NCBI GenBank assembly: GCA_023459495.1
Contig: JAEWTL010000060.1
Span: forward strand, 1 to 6,070
Length of the DNA stretch: 6,070 nt
Source: Bacillota bacterium
Lineage (GTDB): Bacteria > Bacillota > Clostridia > Christensenellales > SZUA-584
Direction of reading: 5' to 3'
Program-made: the position numbers and the translations under genes
Notes under the pieces: generated by a model
What the model saw: the letters and a program-made list of their open reading frames with translations, nothing else
Database searches by the model: none
What the model was told of the DNA's origin: nothing
Shown: piece after piece, positions 1-4,949 of the stretch
Position numbering within the stretch: the first letter of the stretch is position 1
Layout: each line of letters opens with the position of its first letter

Positions 1-420
1 TTTCAGAAGAAAGCGGATGCAGATAAAACTAAAACATTTGCTGAAATTAAAGATTATTATCACAAAGGTTATGCAACAGATATCGAGATGATTGGCATTG
101 AGGACGGCATTGTTGAATTCCATAGAAATAATGAAACAACATCCTGTAAATATGATTACGATGGATACAAAATACTCACCTATAAATCAGGCAAGAAAGG
201 CGTTCGTTACTTATTCGAATGTAAAGATCCTGAAAGCAAAGCCCCTAAATATATACAATTTAGCGATCATATAATTGCACCACGAAAATCATCTCATTTT
301 CACATTTTTATGGGTAATGATTCACAGCAATCTTTATTAAATGAAATGGAAAACTGGCCAACGTATTATCCATATCAGTTGAGTAGCGAAGAAGTGGTCG
401 AGGAAATGATGTCTCATTGA
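1..420 (+). CDS. zinT: ZinT zinc/cadmium-binding periplasmic protein, C-terminal part (start outside window)
   Basis: The reading frame is open from base 1 and ends with TGA at 418-420, giving the last 139 residues. As I recall it, E. coli ZinT (YodA) has 216 residues, so base 1 would be codon 78; the signal peptide and N-terminal His-rich loop are missing. ZinT is a periplasmic lipocalin-like protein that binds zinc or cadmium and helps ZnuA deliver zinc to the ZnuABC importer; it is induced by zinc starvation through Zur. The metal site is visible: the segment [16 protein letters not shown] places histidines at fragment residues 90, 99 and 101, which map to His167, His176 and His178 of the full protein, the known ligands. 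The C-terminus ends EEMMSH. The gene looks intact and is cut only by the window edge. Its promoter and Zur site are not visible here. Confidence 0.97.
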
Positions 421-762
421 GTATTCTCATGATAACGCCTCGATGCCGCTTTAGTAAGTCATCATAACTGCCACTGGTCCATCCACAAACGCCACTGAAC
501 GCAAGCTAGCTACAGACACGCTCATCACTATGACGTGTCTGTATATTAATAAGCTAACCCGCATTGAGTTAACCAATAACGGATTCCATACACAATACGG
601 CCAACAGAGAAAGATACCTGTGCTCACGCCATTGCTTATATTGGCTGGTTACAATGTGCACTATCAATTTTTTAAATAACAAATTCTTAAAACCACATCT
701 GTATAAGGATTTTTTAAGGTTCGTGGGATAGCTTGACTGTAAAAATTACAGGAGCTACAAAA
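421..762. other. zinT–yodB intergenic region, no gene seen
   Basis: These 342 bases contain no open frame with a credible start and ribosome site. They hold an inverted repeat at 512-542 (listed separately). The A/T-rich stretch before yodB (about 664-718) includes TATAAG at 702-707, which could be a -10 for yodB, but no matching -35 lies 16-18 bases upstream, so I do not call a promoter. Nothing else is recognisable. Confidence 0.6.
512..542. terminator. Inverted repeat downstream of zinT, possible terminator or 3'-end hairpin
   Basis: ACAGACACG (512-520) pairs perfectly with CGTGTCTGT (534-542), a 9-bp stem with a 13-base loop that can form a few extra inner pairs (CAT with ATG). It lies about 90 bases after the zinT stop. 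The following bases (ATATTAAT) are A/T-rich but not a true U-run, so it may stabilise the zinT mRNA 3' end rather than terminate efficiently. Confidence 0.4.
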
Positions 763-1293
763 ATGAACCGATTCTCAAAAACTCAAATTTATTTACATTG
801 GATAACGCTGCTTTTCGTTGCAATAACCTATGCCGCGATGGAACTCCGTGGCTGGTTTCCTAAAGGTAGTAGTACTTATCTGCTGATGCGAGAAACACAT
901 TACAATGCGGGTATATTCGTTTGGGTGTTAATGTTTTCACGCCTGATTATAAAACACCGTTATAGTGATCCTTCTATTGTACCACCGCCACCTGCCTGGC
1001 AAATGAAAGCGGCTTCGCTAATGCACATCATGCTTTATATAACCTTCCTTGCACTTCCTCTGCTGGGGATTGCTTTAATGGCTTACAGTGGAAAATCGTG
1101 GAGTTTCCTTGGTTTCAATGTGTCTCCCTTTGTTACCCCAAACAGCGAAATTAAAGCACTGATAAAAAATATTCACGAAACCTGGGCAAATATAGGTTAC
1201 TTTTTAATCGCAGCTCACGCTGGCGCAGCACTCTTTCATCACTACATTCAGAAAGATAATACTCTGTTACGAATGATGCCTCGCCGCAAATAA
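763..1293 (+). CDS. yodB: YodB, cytochrome b561-family (CybB-like) membrane protein
   Basis: The product has 176 residues, the length I recall for E. coli YodB, a paralogue of the diheme cytochrome b561 CybB. The family has four membrane helices and moves electrons in the inner membrane, probably from the quinol pool; the physiological partner of YodB is not known to me. Hydrophobic segments lie near residues 11-28, 48-63, 86-107 and 142-160. Histidines at 12, 46, 138 and 152 match the spacing of the four heme-ligand positions of CybB, so both hemes should bind. The ATG at 763 is chosen because AGGAG at 750-754 sits eight bases before it. An in-frame TTG at 733 would add ten residues without a ribosome site. 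It lies 342 bases after zinT and looks like its own transcription unit. Confidence 0.96.
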   Translation: MNRFSKTQIYLHWITLLFVAITYAAMELRGWFPKGSSTYLLMRETHYNAGIFVWVLMFSRLIIKHRYSDPSIVPPPPAWQMKAASLMHIMLYITFLALPLLGIALMAYSGKSWSFLGFNVSPFVTPNSEIKALIKNIHETWANIGYFLIAAHAGAALFHHYIQKDNTLLRMMPRRK

Positions 1294-1453
1294 GTCGATC
1301 CCCTGACAAGGAAATGTGAACCATGGACATCAACGCGTCATAAATGTTTACGCAAGTGCACAATGCACCCTTTCCACTATCAACAAGGAGGAGCAGAAAC
1401 TGTGTAAATCGTACAATGGTAAGACTTATCAAAAATACAGGTTAATTTTGGTA

Positions 1454-1482
1454 TTTAAACCTTTTTTACTTGTTAGTATGAT
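1454..1482 (+). promoter_or_regulatory. Candidate sigma-70 promoter of a possible small RNA
   Basis: TTTAAA (1454-1459, four of six matches to TTGACA) is followed after exactly 17 bases by TATGAT (1477-1482, five of six matches to TATAAT). A start near 1489 would give a short transcript to the T-run at 1571-1576. The surroundings are A/T-rich, so chance matches are likely. Confidence 0.3.
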
Positions 1483-1488
1483 ACAAAG

Positions 1489-1577
1489 GCTTTCAAAAAA
1501 GCTGGGAAATTCAACAACTCTTGGAAATTATGGACTTTGTCCCGCGGCTTTAATCTGACGGCCGCGTTCCTTTTTTG
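1489..1577 (+). ncRNA. Possible small non-coding RNA between yodB and serU
   Basis: A promoter-like sequence ending at 1482 and a GC stem followed by a T-run ending at 1576 enclose about 88 bases, the size of a typical Hfq-dependent small RNA. The body is A/U-rich and the 3' end has a hairpin followed by a T-rich tail, as expected for Hfq binding. I do not recognise the sequence as any E. coli sRNA I know. It could equally be the end of a long yodB 3' untranslated region that uses this terminator. Confidence 0.28.
1543..1576 (+). terminator. Rho-independent terminator (yodB or small RNA)
   Basis: CGCGGC (1543-1548) pairs with GCCGCG (1561-1566), a 6-bp all-GC stem with a 12-base loop, followed by TTCCTTTTTT (1567-1576). 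The T-run is on the plus strand, so it ends transcription running from yodB toward serU. The loop is longer than usual. Confidence 0.6.
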
Positions 1578-1862
1578 ACTCAATTATTGACCCCTTCTCT
1601 ACGCAACTTCAGTTCCCACCACCAACTTTGCGGCAGTTTCATAGGATGAATGTCTAAAAGAATAATGGTGAGCGATAAGAAAACGACTGAATAACTGCAC
1701 ATTTTCGCTCGAAAGCTTCCTGTCAGATCCATAGCGAATCAAGTGCTGAATGTCACAGTATCGAACAGAAAACAGTGACGATCTAACCCTTCAAGAATAT
1801 TCTACGATTGTTCTGTTTAGGAAAAGCAAGGCGGGAAGTCGGGAGATAAGTCATTGATAAAG

Positions 1863-1952
1863 TGGCGGAGAGAGGGGGATTTGAACCCCCGGTAGAGTTG
1901 CCCCTACTCCGGTTTTCGAGACCGGTCCGTTCAGCCGCTCCGGCATCTCTCC
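1863..1952 (-). tRNA. serU: tRNA-Ser (anticodon CGA)
   Basis: Read on the minus strand, the 90-base gene starts GGAGAGATGCC and ends CTCTCTCCGCCA, with CCA encoded at 1863-1865. The acceptor stem GGAGAGA/TCTCTCC, the T arm with GGTTCAAATC, and a long variable arm (around 1882-1903) are all visible; the long arm marks it as a class II serine tRNA. The anticodon loop CTCGAAA places anticodon CGA at 1916-1918 (plus-strand TCG), reading UCG codons. In E. coli this is serU, the gene mutated in the supD amber suppressor. It is divergent from mtfA. I could not identify its promoter with confidence. Confidence 0.97.
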
Positions 1953-2045
1953 GTTCAGATGGTTGCCATGATGCCAGGAAATTTGGCATTTTAACAGTCC
2001 CTGTCCGTGCAATTTTGTTCAAGTGACGAGTTTGCGAGCAAAACG

Positions 2046-2843
2046 ATGATTAAGTGGCCCTGGAAAGTACAAGAATCAGCACATCAAACTGCCCTTCCCT
2101 GGCAGGAAGCACTATCGATCCCCCTTTTAACGTGTCTGACGGAACAGGAACAAAGCAAATTAGTCACTCTTGCCGAACGTTTTTTACAGCAAAAGCGGCT
2201 TGTTCCTTTACAGGGCTTTGAACTGGATTCATTAAGAAGCTGCCGGATAGCACTTCTATTTTGCCTACCCGTTCTGGAGTTAGGACTGGAATGGCTGGAT
2301 GGTTTTCATGAAGTCTTAATTTATCCTGCGCCATTTGTGGTCGATGATGAATGGGAAGACGATATCGGTCTGGTGCATAACCAACGTATTGTTCAGTCAG
2401 GTCAGAGCTGGCAGCAAGGGCCTATCGTTTTGAACTGGTTGGATATACAAGATTCTTTTGATGCTTCTGGTTTTAACCTGATTATTCATGAAGTCGCTCA
2501 TAAGCTGGACACCCGTAACGGCGATCGCGCCAGCGGAGTTCCCTTTATTCCGTTGCGTGAGGTTGCTGGCTGGGAACACGATCTTCATGCTGCAATGAAC
2601 AACATTCAGGAAGAAATCGAATTGGTTGGCGAGAATGCGGCGAGCATTGATGCTTATGCTGCCAGTGATCCTGCTGAATGTTTTGCCGTACTTTCTGAAT
2701 ATTTCTTTAGCGCCCCAGAACTTTTTGCTCCTCGTTTCCCTTCATTGTGGCAACGTTTCTGCCAATTTTATCAACAAGATCCTTTGCAGAGACTGCATCG
2801 CACTAATGATACAGACTCGTTTTCGGCGACGAATGTTCATTAA
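2046..2843 (+). CDS. mtfA: MtfA, Mlc titration factor A (M90-family zinc peptidase)
   Basis: The 265-residue product matches E. coli MtfA (YeeI). MtfA is a cytosolic protein that binds the glucose repressor Mlc (DgsA), taking it off its operators and so raising ptsG expression; it also has zinc-dependent aminopeptidase activity. The gluzincin site is visible: HEVAH at residues 148-152 supplies two histidines and the catalytic glutamate, and Glu211 in DPAECFAV is the likely third zinc ligand. The ATG at 2046 (MIKWPW) is chosen as the family start; the frame extends upstream to 2007, but those 13 codons overlap the region shared with the serU promoter. The ribosome site before 2046 is poor (only GCGAG at 2033-2037), suggesting low expression. 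The 3' end is followed by A/T-rich DNA with TTAATTAAC twice (about 2841-2849 and 2861-2869) and then the asnT promoter. Confidence 0.97.
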
Positions 2844-2896
2844 TTAACAACTTTGCAGATTAATTAACCAATTGAAATGACTTATGAAATTTAGTG

Positions 2897-2932
2897 TTGA
2901 CAGACAAGGTACCGCTAAGTAATATGCGCCCC
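2897..2932 (+). promoter_or_regulatory. asnT promoter with stringent-type discriminator
   Basis: A perfect -35 TTGACA (2897-2902), a 17-base spacer and -10 TAATAT (2920-2925) are followed by GCGCCCC (2926-2932). A GC-rich stretch between -10 and start is the signature of ppGpp-repressed stable-RNA promoters. Transcription should start near 2932-2935, about ten bases before the mature tRNA. The A/T-rich DNA with two TTAATTAAC copies just upstream could act as an UP element or Fis region; that part is inference. Confidence 0.85.
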
Positions 2933-2943
2933 GTTCACACGAT

Positions 2944-3019
2944 TCCTCTGTAGTTCAGTCGGTAGAACGGCGGACTGTTAATCCGTATGTCACTGGTTCG
3001 AGTCCAGTCAGAGGAGCCA
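2944..3019 (+). tRNA. asnT: tRNA-Asn (anticodon GTT), island integration target
   Basis: The gene is 76 bases with CCA encoded (3017-3019). Acceptor stem TCCTCTG pairs with CAGAGGA, the anticodon stem GCGGACT...AGTCCGT-type region carries GTT at 2977-2979, and the T loop is GGTTCGAGTCC. Its position right after mtfA identifies it as asnT among the four E. coli asparagine tRNA genes. The complete tRNA is kept although an integrase gene begins 167 bases later in the same direction, the usual outcome when an island restores the 3' end of its target. Confidence 0.97.
3004..3019 (+). other. Attachment site (attL-type core) at the asnT 3' end
   Basis: CCAGTCAGAGGAGCCA is the 3' end of asnT and coincides with the 16 common bases of the 17-bp core that I recall for High Pathogenicity Island integration at asparagine tRNAs. 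The next base here is G rather than the A of that core. An integrase of the same family follows, so the chromosome-island junction should lie in or just after this segment. No second copy is in the window; the partner repeat should mark the far end of the island. Confidence 0.75.
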
Positions 3020-3029
3020 GATTTTAGTT

Positions 3030-3053
3030 TTGAGACATCTCTATGAGTCTCAA
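3030..3053 (+). other. Inverted repeat just after asnT
   Basis: TTGAGAC (3030-3036) and GTCTCAA (3047-3053) form a 7-bp stem with a 10-base loop, 10 bases past the tRNA. No U-run follows, so it is not a typical terminator; it could aid 3' processing of asnT or be part of the integrase-binding region of the attachment site. Confidence 0.4.
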
Positions 3054-3114
3054 GATAGTTAAAAAACAAGAACTTATCTTTACCCGGTTGTCTCGCAAGA
3101 GGATGCCGGGCTTC

Positions 3115-3185
3115 TTGACATCCATAGTTTTTGGGGGGCTTAATCGGGGGCCTCACGGTTCGGTGAGCAAATGGAGCCCCCCGCT
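3115..3185 (+). promoter_or_regulatory. Integrase promoter and structured leader
   Basis: TTGACA (3115-3120) with CTTAAT 18 bases later (3139-3144) is a possible promoter, starting near 3151. The leader then contains CTCAC (3152-3156) pairing with GTGAG (3163-3167), and GCCCCCC (3176-3182) just before the start codon. Two upstream G-runs, GGGGGGC (3133-3139) and GGGGGC (3146-3151), can each pair with that C-run, and AG of the Shine-Dalgarno GGAG (3173-3176) falls into or beside the stem. This would limit integrase translation if the RNA includes the G-runs. Promoter assignment is uncertain. Confidence 0.4.
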
Positions 3186-4448
3186 ATGGCATTAACTGAT
3201 ACCACGATTCGCAAGATCAAACCCTCCGACAAATCTTTCAAAATGACAGACAGTTCCGGACTGTACCTGTTGATCAAACCCAACGGCTCAAAACTCTGGT
3301 ATATGAAGTACCGTATCGACGGGAAAGAGAAAAAGCTGGCCTTTGGCCCCTACCCGGAGATCTCGCTGTTGCAGGCCCACCGCCTGCGCGAAGCTGCACG
3401 CAATAACATTCATGCAGGTGTCGATCCGGCAGCAGTAAAGCAGACGGAGAAACAGAAACGGAAAAATGGGCAGACGTTCAGCCAAATCGCGACGAACTGG
3501 CATGGCGAGCATAAACGCTGGTCTGAGCATTATGCGAAAACCATTATGCGTCGGCTGGAAATGTATGTTTTCCCGGATATCGGGGATCGCCTTATCGAAG
3601 AGATCGAAACGGAGGATTTGCTGGTCACGCTGCGTAAGGTGGAGAGCAAAGGCTTTCTGGAGATCACTGCCCGGCTGAAAAACTATGTCACCGATATTAT
3701 GCACTACGCGATGAAAAAGCAGTTGCTCAAAGCGAACCCGGCGCTGTATCTGGATGGTGAGTTTGCCGCGCCAGAAACCAGTCACTACCCGGCCCTGTCG
3801 CTGGACAAACTGCCTGAGCTTTTATCCCGGACGGAGAATTACTGCGGCAGGCTGCTGACGAAATATGCGCTCAAACTGTCGCTAATGTTTTTTGTGCGCT
3901 CCAGCGAACTACGTTTTGCCCGCTGGAGTGAAATCGACTGGCAACAAAAGCTGTGGGTGATCCCGGAAGAACGCGAACAGATCGAAAACGTGCGCTTCTC
4001 TTATCGCGGTTCGAAAATGAAAATTCAGCATATTGTACCGCTGTCGGATCAGGCAATTGCGATCCTCAAACAGATCGAAGCCCTCTCCGGGCATCTGGCC
4101 TTTATCTTTCCCGGTGAGTACGACCAGGATAAGTGCATGAGCGGCAACACCGTGAATAAAGCGCTGCGGGTGATGGGCTATGACACAAAAAAGGATGTCT
4201 GCGGGCATGGCTTTCGGGCGATGGCGTGTAGTGCGCTGAGTGAGTCGGGGCTATGGAGCAAAGAAGCCATTGAAAAGCAAATGAGTCATCAGGAGAGAAG
4301 CAGCGTCCGCGCGGCCTATATTCACAAGGCTGAATATCTGGAAGAGCGGATCGAGATGATGCAGTGGTGGTCTGATTATCTTGATGCAAACAGTGACGGG
4401 TATGTTTCGGCTTATCAGTATGCCCGCCGACTGAAACAGGCGTCGTAA
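3186..4448 (+). CDS. int: P4-type tyrosine recombinase, asnT-island integrase
   Basis: The 420-residue product is a tyrosine integrase of the P4/HPI family that inserts and, with an excisionase, removes islands at tRNA 3' ends. An N-terminal DUF4102-type arm-binding domain spans about 1-90 (MALTD start, SGLYLLIKPNGSKLWYMKY, FGPYPEISL). A SAM-like core-binding domain spans about 97-190, and the catalytic domain about 205-400. Catalytic residues are readable: Arg238 (FFVRSSELRFARWSEID), a lysine at 277 or 279 (GSKMKIQHIVP), His341 and Arg344 (GHGFR), His368 (MSHQE) and nucleophile Tyr378 (RAAYIH). ATG 3186 is chosen for the family start MALTD and GGAG nine bases upstream; ATG 3171 would add five residues. 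Length equals that recalled for the HPI integrase, and segments such as NTVNKALRVMGYDTKK look shared, but the N-terminal half differs. All catalytic residues are present, so it should be active. Confidence 0.95.
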   Translation: MALTDTTIRKIKPSDKSFKMTDSSGLYLLIKPNGSKLWYMKYRIDGKEKKLAFGPYPEISLLQAHRLREAARNNIHAGVDPAAVKQTEKQKRKNGQTFSQIATNWHGEHKRWSEHYAKTIMRRLEMYVFPDIGDRLIEEIETEDLLVTLRKVESKGFLEITARLKNYVTDIMHYAMKKQLLKANPALYLDGEFAAPETSHYPALSLDKLPELLSRTENYCGRLLTKYALKLSLMFFVRSSELRFARWSEIDWQQKLWVIPEEREQIENVRFSYRGSKMKIQHIVPLSDQAIAILKQIEALSGHLAFIFPGEYDQDKCMSGNTVNKALRVMGYDTKKDVCGHGFRAMACSALSESGLWSKEAIEKQMSHQERSSVRAAYIHKAEYLEERIEMMQWWSDYLDANSDGYVSAYQYARRLKQAS

Positions 4449-4466
4449 CAAAACAACGTATTTATT

Positions 4467-4492
4467 AAAGGGGAAACGGGTGTTTCCCCTTT
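4467..4492. terminator. Bidirectional terminator between int and the toxin gene
   Basis: AAAGGGGAAAC (4467-4477) pairs perfectly with GTTTCCCCTTT (4482-4492): 11 bp with a four-base loop. It lies 19 bases after the int stop and 21 bases beyond the stop of the convergent zorO-like gene. It can serve both, with short T-runs in each direction (CCCCTTT on either strand). Confidence 0.8.
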
Positions 4493-4512
4493 GGTGCGTT
4501 TCAATCTGAGAA

Positions 4513-4602
4513 TTATTTCAGCAGATCAATCAACCGCAGCAGAGCCAGCAAAAGCTCCAGTACGGCAATGAGCACGATCAGCTTTCGCGTCAGCATGTCC
4601 AT
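4513..4602 (-). CDS. zorO: ZorO-family type I toxin, 29-residue membrane peptide
   Basis: The minus-strand frame starts ATG at 4600-4602 and stops TAA at 4513-4515. It encodes 29 residues beginning MDMLTRKLIVLIAVL and ending RLIDLLK: a single hydrophobic helix with one Glu (16), Arg23 and Asp26. It is nearly the ZorO toxin of E. coli O157:H7 as I remember it, differing at residues 3, 6, 9 and 19. The ALLRL motif reported to direct ZorO to the inner membrane is intact at 20-24. ZorO inserts in the membrane and stops growth when its antitoxin RNA is lacking. AAGGAG (4608-4613) lies five bases from the ATG, a strong site but closed in a hairpin. A roughly 180-base leader, a divergent antitoxin RNA and a 20-base complementarity all agree with a zor-orz locus. 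It is too short for ordinary gene callers. ZorP or another paralogue is an alternative name. Confidence 0.9.
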   Translation of the reverse strand: MDMLTRKLIVLIAVLELLLALLRLIDLLK

Positions 4603-4607
4603 CCGCT

Positions 4608-4623
4608 CTCCTTATGAAAGGAG
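4608..4623 (-). promoter_or_regulatory. Hairpin hiding the zorO Shine-Dalgarno
   Basis: In the toxin mRNA (minus strand) CTCCTT (4618-4623) pairs with AAGGAG (4608-4613) across a four-base TCAT loop, with possible extension by outer CG pairs. The whole Shine-Dalgarno is in the stem, so direct ribosome loading should be weak. This fits the known mode of zor-orz loci, where translation depends on an upstream leader region that the antitoxin blocks. Confidence 0.7.
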
Positions 4624-4675
4624 CGCAACGCCTGCACCTTACCCTTACATTGCCTGTCGGCGCGGGTGTACAATT

Positions 4676-4695
4676 GCTAAGTTGTATTGTCGCGC
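4676..4695 (-). promoter_or_regulatory. Antitoxin RNA target in the zorO leader
   Basis: The plus-strand bases GCTAAGTTGTATTGTCGCGC occur here and again, identical, at 4845-4864. On the minus strand this segment lies in the toxin leader about 75-93 bases before the start codon, so the leader is perfectly complementary to the antitoxin RNA 5' end over 20 bases. Next to it GCCCC (4694-4698) and GGGGC (4704-4708) can form a hairpin that may present the target. Confidence 0.85.
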
Positions 4696-4787
4696 CCCAG
4701 ACCGGGGCACTACCTGCGGCACCACCCGTCCGGCAGCCAGGGCTTGAAATCGGTGTGGTCCAGGACGAGACAAACCTAGCGTCTGCT

Positions 4788-4815
4788 ATTATAAGACCGC
4801 GCTGTTCATTTGCAA
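4788..4815 (-). promoter_or_regulatory. zorO promoter
   Basis: On the minus strand -35 TTGCAA (4810-4815), a 16-base spacer and a perfect -10 TATAAT (4788-4793) predict a start near 4781. The leader would be about 180 bases, close to the 174 I recall for zorO. The -35 hexamer is its own reverse complement and also fits the divergent antitoxin promoter. Confidence 0.8.
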
Positions 4816-4838
4816 CGGGCGAAAAAGCGAGTTACACT
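4810..4838 (+). promoter_or_regulatory. orzO promoter sharing the -35 of zorO
   Basis: TTGCAA (4810-4815), a 17-base spacer and TACACT (4833-4838) predict a start near 4845, exactly where the 20-base pairing segment begins. An overlapping TATAAC (4839-4844) is a better -10 by sequence but has no -35 at proper distance. The spacing argument favours TACACT. Confidence 0.6.
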
Positions 4839-4844
4839 TATAAC

Positions 4845-4937
4845 GCTAAGTTGTATTGTCGCGCAACGTTGCTCAGGTCGCAATCAGCAGTCTGAGGACG
4901 AAAAATAAAGAACCCTGCCTCACCAGCGGGGTTTTTT
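4845..4937 (+). ncRNA. orzO: OrzO-type antitoxin small RNA
   Basis: A roughly 90-base RNA is predicted between the plus-strand promoter at 4810-4838 and the terminator at 4911-4937. Its first 20 bases are perfectly complementary to the zorO mRNA leader. In known zor-orz pairs the Orz RNA is made divergently, pairs with the leader away from the start codon, prevents ribosome access and promotes decay of the toxin mRNA; the layout here is the same. The 5' end position is predicted, so the length may be off by several bases. The symbol follows the toxin and is given by family likeness. Confidence 0.85.
4911..4937. terminator. Terminator of orzO, also usable by the first XRE gene
   Basis: AACCCTGC (4911-4918) pairs with GCGGGGTT (4926-4933), one T·G wobble included, with a seven-base loop, followed by T-rich DNA to 4937 and beyond. 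In the minus direction the same stem is followed by CTTTATTTTT (4910-4901), so it can also end the XRE transcript whose stop codon is 13 bases away. Confidence 0.85.
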
Positions 4938-4949
4938 ATTTTCCACGAG

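Larger units (their letters stand above)
1294..1862. other. yodB–serU intergenic region, no convincing protein gene
   Basis: These 569 bases separate convergent yodB and serU. Contents I can support: a possible small-RNA unit at about 1454-1577 (listed separately) and an isolated, very strong ribosome-binding sequence AAGGAGGAG at 1385-1393 with no ordinary start after it (GTG at 1402 is followed at once by TAA). An 80-codon frame from GTG 1316 to TGA 1558 exists, but I do not recognise its product. From 1578 to 1862 I see no gene, and no clear terminator for serU in its reading direction. Confidence 0.5.

Noticed and set aside
1316..1558. 80-codon frame with GTG start and AAGGA three bases upstream
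   Set aside because: The product is not recognisable, the ribosome site is too close, and the frame ends inside the loop of a terminator; it overlaps the small-RNA candidate. Chance frame in A/T-rich DNA is more likely.
1783..2022. 79-codon minus-strand frame over serU
   Set aside because: It is a translation of the tRNA gene itself.
3030..3053. The inverted repeat after asnT as a strong rho-independent terminator
   Set aside because: The stem is A/T-containing, only 7 bp, and is followed by GATAGTTAAAAAAC rather than a T-run.
2935..3156. 73-codon minus-strand frame over asnT and the int leader
   Set aside because: It is the antisense of the tRNA and attachment region; SSDWTRTSDIRINSPPFYRLNY is the familiar false protein read from the reverse strand of tRNA genes.
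3288..3785. 165-codon minus-strand frame inside int
   Set aside because: Shadow of the integrase reading frame, which has all catalytic motifs; no independent start signal. The same holds for the other minus-strand frames between 3871 and 4451.
3186..4448. Identification of the island as the yersiniabactin High Pathogenicity Island
   Set aside because: The attachment site and integrase type fit, but the genes after the integrase are a toxin-antitoxin locus and regulators rather than ybtS/ybtX, and the N-terminal half of the integrase differs from the HPI enzyme as I recall it.
4676..4864. The two 20-base direct repeats as transposon or insertion-site duplications
   Set aside because: Their places, one at the antitoxin RNA 5' end and one in the toxin leader, are explained fully by antisense pairing; no transposase or terminal inverted repeats lie between them.
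4614..4895. 93-codon plus-strand frame across the toxin leader and antitoxin
   Set aside because: It lies antisense to the zorO leader and covers both promoters and half of orzO; its composition shows no domain, and the RNA elements explain the sequence.
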